Below are positions 32,439 through 35,627 of a DNA stretch of 35,627 bases, piece by piece. The DNA comes from a candidate division Hyd24-12 bacterium UBA5074. GTDB taxonomy: Bacteria > Fermentibacterota > Fermentibacteria > Fermentibacterales > Fermentibacteraceae. Every line of letters starts with the position of its first letter. Positions within the stretch are counted from its first letter, which is position 1. The position numbers and the translations under genes are program-made. The stretch is from contig DIAQ01000045.1 in assembly GCA_002414865.1 (NCBI GenBank), forward strand, positions 1 through 35,627, in the 5' to 3' direction. The notes below the pieces were generated by a model that searched no databases, was not told where the DNA came from, and saw only the letters and a program-made list of their open reading frames with translations.

Positions 32439-33779
32439 TCAAGGCCCGGGAATGGTCAAGGCATTTTCCGCTCTGTGCGCGACGATCCCGTCGAGGTATG
32501 CCCCGAGCCTTCGGCAGCCCAGCCGCATGTCGAAGATCGAGGCCACGGCCTGCATGTCCCGGGCGACCTTCAAGGTGCCCGCGAGCCAGTCGTCCTCCAT
32601 CCGCTCCAGGGTCTCAGCTATCGCTTCGGGCGCTGGATCGGCGACATATCCCGCATCCAGAGCCCGGACCGTCCGGGTGAGATCGCCACTCTGCGCAACC
32701 GCGAGGATCGGCCTGCGGGCGAGCAGGTACTCGGCCAGCTTGGAGGGGCTCTTCACCTCCGACCCCGGCAGAGGAGGGATCATCGCCAGGAGGGCGTCCG
32801 CCTTCCCCTGGGCGGTGAGCGCCTCCTGATAGGAGACCTTGCCGGTGACCTCCACCCGGTCCTCCAGGCCCAGGGCTCCGGGGAGCCCTGCGTGCTGAGC
32901 GCGGATCTCCCCGACTATCCTCAGGAAGAGGCGGCTCCCGGGGCGGCGGTCGAGGTACAGGCGCATGCCCCGGAGGAAGGGCTCCGGAGTCTGGGTCCCC
33001 ATGAAGAAGCCGGTGTAGGTCAGGGTCAGCCTGTCACCGCGTCCCGGGGAAGGGTCGCCGGCCGGTCCCTGCAGAAACGGGTCGTAGCCGTTCGCGAGAT
33101 GGAACAGCGGGGGGCAGGCATCCCCGTAGGTTCGCCGGAAGTACTCCGAGGACCCTTCGGACGTCGTGAAGATCCCGTCCGCGTCGAGGACCACCTTCGC
33201 CTCCATGCGCGCCTGTCGCCTCTTCGAGAAGGCCGACACGTACTGCCACTCGTTCAGGGAGTCGTAGAGCCAGAGATCTCCGAAATGCGCGATCCAGGGC
33301 AGGCCGGTCCTGTGCGCGGCCTTCATGGCGGCGAGGTGGCATGTATGAGGGGGACCGAAGGACATGATGAGGGAGGCCTTCTCGCGTACGGCCGCCTCGG
33401 CCGCCGCTGCCGCAGCCTTCCGCGCCCAGACGACCGTCTTGTCCGGGATCATCACATACAGCCTGAGGAAGCTCCGCAGGAGCTTGACAGGGGAGGGCAT
33501 CCTCCGGCGGCCTCCGGGCACCAGAGGCCGCGCAACCGGCCCGGAGATCCGGGCTAGGGGGTCGGAGATCCTGACCGCCGAGTTCCTGACCTCCTCGGGG
33601 AGCCTGTCCAGGAGAGTCGGATCCACCGGCATGCCCGCCGGATTCGAGGCGGAGACCGGGACCATCCTCCAGCCGCCCTCGGGGAGGCATCGGGAAAGCG
33701 CGATGCACCTGGGAGCCGATCCCGTCGAGACCGGGGGAAAGCTGTAGGCGACGAAGACGAGGCTCCTCAGCCCGGTCAC
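32439..33779 (-). CDS. Glycosyltransferase, GT4-like (second glycan locus, gene 3)
   Basis: A 446-residue putative GT-B enzyme. The N-terminal half has LVFVAYSFPPVSTGSAPRC, a glycine-poor variant of the GT4 opening, and IMSFGPPHTCHLAAMKAAHRTG with WIAHFGDLWLYDS. The donor half has LTYTGFFMGTQTPEPFLRG, VTGKVSYQEALTAQGKADALL and KSPSKLAEYLLARRPILAV, with the E of the ExxxxxE-like region. It resembles wlaG/WbuB-like GT4 enzymes. The GTG at 33779 makes a GTGA overlap with the preceding gene's stop. The open frame running to 34865 is a shadow of that gene. Confidence 0.82.
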   Translation of the reverse strand: MTGLRSLVFVAYSFPPVSTGSAPRCIALSRCLPEGGWRMVPVSASNPAGMPVDPTLLDRLPEEVRNSAVRISDPLARISGPVARPLVPGGRRRMPSPVKLLRSFLRLYVMIPDKTVVWARKAAAAAAEAAVREKASLIMSFGPPHTCHLAAMKAAHRTGLPWIAHFGDLWLYDSLNEWQYVSAFSKRRQARMEAKVVLDADGIFTTSEGSSEYFRRTYGDACPPLFHLANGYDPFLQGPAGDPSPGRGDRLTLTYTGFFMGTQTPEPFLRGMRLYLDRRPGSRLFLRIVGEIRAQHAGLPGALGLEDRVEVTGKVSYQEALTAQGKADALLAMIPPLPGSEVKSPSKLAEYLLARRPILAVAQSGDLTRTVRALDAGYVADPAPEAIAETLERMEDDWLAGTLKVARDMQAVASIFDMRLGCRRLGAYLDGIVAHRAENALTIPGP

Positions 33780-35005
33780 TCCGCGCCGCCGCCTTCCGCG
33801 GGCGAGGATGCGGCGGCCCAGGCAGCTTCGAGACCGTCCACATACTTCGCGACCGAGTATCCCTCGATCACTGTCCTCCTGGCTTCGGACCCGAGCCTTG
33901 CCGCCCTCTCCGGGTCGTCGAGCAGAAGGCATGCGAAATCGGCGAGGGCCCTGGAATCGCCCGGACGGATGAGCAGTCCGCTCCTGTCCTGCTCGACCAG
34001 CTCGGGGATGCCGGACACGCGGGAGGATATGACCGGCATTCCCATGCCCATGGCCTCCATCAGCGCGACCGGTATGCCGTCGCGGTCGCCGTTCGCCGCT
34101 TCCATGCAGGGCAGGACGAACATGGAGGCATGTGAAGTCTCCTCCAGGAGCTCCTCGGGCCGCAGCGCCCCGCGCATCTCGACGCGCCCCCGGAGGCCAC
34201 GCCTGGAGATCAGGGATCGGTATCTCTCCAGCAGTGAACCATCCGTGTCGGCCCCTGCTATGACGCACTTCCAGTCGGAACGCCTCGAGGCGAGGATCTC
34301 GCAGGCCTCGACCAGGACGGGGAGTCCCTTCTTCTCGGCCAGCCCGCTCGCGGTGCAGTAGATGACGGGCCTCCCTCCGGAGGGGGTCCAGCGCGGCAGC
34401 CTGGAGACGTCGATCCCGAGATGGGTCACGGTCATGTCTCCTGCGAGGCCGGGCCCCCAGCGCTCGGCGATGAAGGACCTGTTGAAGCGGGAGATCGTGA
34501 GCGCCGGCCTGGCGGACTCCAGGAGCAGGCGGACATGGTCGGGCCGCGCAGGCACGAAGATGTCGGCGGCGTGGACGGTCAGGCTGAAGGGAACGCCGAG
34601 CAGCCTGGAAGCCCACAAGGCCGTGCTGGCTGCATCCCAGGCGAAATGCGAGTGGATCCTGCCGGGGGGGGCCGATGAAAGCCGGCCCGCCAGCTCCGCC
34701 CCGCAGAGGAAGTGCCTCAGGCTCCGCGCCGCTATGGCGTCGAACACGAGGGAGAGGAACCTGCCCGGCCTCCTGCGGAAGATGCCTCCGAGCTTCGCCG
34801 CCGCTGCGAATGGCAGGAGGAGGACGGGCACATGCATCCATGACGCCCCGGCCTCCGGCCCCCACTCCACGCCGGGGGGCAGGTCGAGACCCGTGATGGA
34901 CTCCCAGAGCTGGTTGCGGCCCTGCATCGAGAGCGTGACCGTCCAGCCGCGCCTGCCCAGTTCCGCGATCTCCTCCAGGACGTAGGTGGGCAGGAAGCCG
35001 AGCAC
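33776..35005 (-). CDS. Glycosyltransferase, GT4 family (second glycan locus, gene 2)
   Basis: A GT-B enzyme of about 409 residues. PTYVLEEIAELGRRGWTVTL opens the acceptor half, HSHFAWDAASTALWASRLLG and LTVHAADIFV follow, then TISRFNRSFI and VTHLGIDVSRL. The donor half has GLAEKKGLPVLVEACEIL, VEMRGALRPEELLEETSHA, and GDRDGIPVALMEAMGMGMPV with the conserved Glu pair, then GIPELVEQDRSGLLI. The start is uncertain: GTG at 35005 omits LHYVLGF, the expected beginning of the fold, while the frame stays open upstream with only CTG codons (35014, 35038) before the neighbour; one of these may be used. The stop overlaps the next gene's GTG (GTGA). Confidence 0.85.
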   Translation of the reverse strand: MLGFLPTYVLEEIAELGRRGWTVTLSMQGRNQLWESITGLDLPPGVEWGPEAGASWMHVPVLLLPFAAAAKLGGIFRRRPGRFLSLVFDAIAARSLRHFLCGAELAGRLSSAPPGRIHSHFAWDAASTALWASRLLGVPFSLTVHAADIFVPARPDHVRLLLESARPALTISRFNRSFIAERWGPGLAGDMTVTHLGIDVSRLPRWTPSGGRPVIYCTASGLAEKKGLPVLVEACEILASRRSDWKCVIAGADTDGSLLERYRSLISRRGLRGRVEMRGALRPEELLEETSHASMFVLPCMEAANGDRDGIPVALMEAMGMGMPVISSRVSGIPELVEQDRSGLLIRPGDSRALADFACLLLDDPERAARLGSEARRTVIEGYSVAKYVDGLEAAWAAASSPAEGGGAE

Positions 35006-35015
35006 ATAGTGCAGT

Positions 35016-35627
35016 CTACCGTTGCCGTCGGCGCTCAGAGCCTTCCCCCTTCCCGAGGCTGTCGTACAGGGCCTCCAGCACCCTGGCCTGCGCGGGCCAG
35101 GTATGCTTCGCGGACGCCGCTCGGGCCTTCTCCGCCATGGCCTTCCTGCCTTCGGAGTCGGAGGCCATCCGGTCGATGCCCCGTGCGATCGACGAGGGAT
35201 CCTCGGGATCGACGAGCAGACCGCATCCCTCCTCGTCGAGCACCCGGGCGATCTCCGGGAGATCGCTCGCGATGATGGGCACCCCGGCGTTCATATACTC
35301 GTATAGCTTGTTGGGGAGCGAGTAGTAGTGATTGAGGCAGGTGTTGCGGAACAGGATCAGGCCTGCATCGGCTCCGGCGGTGTACCGGGGGAGATCCTCG
35401 GACCTGACCGGGGGCAGCAGGGTCACGATGCCTGAGAGGTCGGGGGCGGAGGCCATCTCCGGGATCCGTCCGCCTGTGGCGTCATGCCCGAGCAGGACGA
35501 TCCGCAGATTCCTCCCGCGCAGGAGCCTGGCGGCCTCCAGCAGCTCCTCGAGGCCTCTCTCGCCGGCCAGCACTCCCTGGTAGAGGACGACCGGCGTGCC
35601 TTCAGGGGCTCCGCAGGCGCTCCTCAG
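35016..35627 (-). CDS. Glycosyltransferase, GT4 family (second glycan locus, gene 1; 5' end outside window)
   Basis: The visible 203 residues are the C-terminal donor half of a GT4 enzyme. VVLYQGVLAGERGLEELLEA is the family's start of the donor domain. Then come LRIVLLGHDATGG, VTLLPPVRSEDLPRYTAGAD, LNHYYSLPNKLYEYMNAGVP with the ExxxxxxE-type Glu, and GCGLLVDPEDPSSIARGI. The frame is open to the last base, so the start lies beyond the edge; the GTG at 35573 is internal. Its stop lies about 11 bases before the next gene's presumed GTG start, and may overlap that gene if it starts at an upstream CTG. Confidence 0.85.
   Translation of the reverse strand: MRSACGAPEGTPVVLYQGVLAGERGLEELLEAARLLRGRNLRIVLLGHDATGGRIPEMASAPDLSGIVTLLPPVRSEDLPRYTAGADAGLILFRNTCLNHYYSLPNKLYEYMNAGVPIIASDLPEIARVLDEEGCGLLVDPEDPSSIARGIDRMASDSEGRKAMAEKARAASAKHTWPAQARVLEALYDSLGKGEGSERRRQR

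Overview
The window is GC-rich (roughly two thirds G+C by eye), densely coded on both strands, and comes from a Gram-negative (diderm) bacterium. It encodes outer-membrane barrels, a Wza-type export protein, and several secreted proteins that end in FlgD-Ig/type-9-like C-terminal domains. That combination suggests an uncultured FCB-group or candidate-phylum lineage (Fermentibacteria/Eisenbacteria-like). The taxonomic guess is inference only; there is no rRNA or other marker gene here.

Layout. 1-1921: the 3' part of a 67K-type signal peptide peptidase (SppA), convergent with a POTRA-less Omp85-type barrel gene. 2039-21619: a run of seventeen co-directional genes, most joined by 1-20 nt overlaps. 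In order these are a DPM1-like GT2, propeller protein 1, a FemAB-like acyltransferase, a GT-C-like membrane protein, a GT4, flippase 1, a second GT2, murB, an Rmd-like reductase, propeller protein 2, rmlA, rmlB, a UDP-glucuronate decarboxylase, a Wza-like exporter, a Wzz-like co-polymerase, flippase 2 and an iron-sulfur flavoprotein. 21641-23328 (minus): a nucleoside-recognition (Gate) membrane protein and an outer-membrane barrel. 23456-24859: a tRNA nucleotidyltransferase with an HD domain, whose last codons lie in the terminal repeat of a 239-bp non-autonomous mobile element (24836-25074). 25084-25586: a near-consensus sigma-70 promoter driving a stand-alone GyrI-like ligand-binding protein. 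25602-28345 (minus): a secreted protein of unknown function behind an unusually long nucleotide-sugar dehydrogenase. 28437-30532 (minus): a secreted protein with a type-9-like tail and a TauE/SafE transporter. 30516-32318 (plus): a fusion of a DEDDh exonuclease-like domain with degenerate catalytic residues and a GIY-YIG nuclease. 32135-35627 (minus): an extremely acidic small protein and three GT4 glycosyltransferases, the last cut by the window edge.

How it fits together. The large operon looks like a surface-polysaccharide factory. It makes activated sugars (dTDP-4-keto-6-deoxyglucose, UDP-xylose, a GDP-6-deoxyhexose), assembles them on a lipid carrier, flips the product (two flippases) and exports it through a Wza/Wzz-like pair. 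Two paralogous secreted beta-propeller proteins carrying the same C-terminal sorting-type domain are built into the operon. This suggests, as inference, that the glycan and the sorted proteins belong to one cell-surface system, as A-LPS and CTD proteins do in type 9 secretion. A second glycan locus (three GT4 genes) begins at the right edge.

The least ordinary features are the propeller/glycan operon, the degenerate exonuclease-GIY-YIG fusion, the small inverted-repeat element rewriting the end of a tRNA-processing gene, a likely CTG start, and palindromes that exactly bridge the stop codons of convergent genes. No CRISPR array, tRNA or rRNA gene was seen. No gene-free stretch exceeds 300 bases; the longest, 24860-25133, is described under the mobile element and the promoter.
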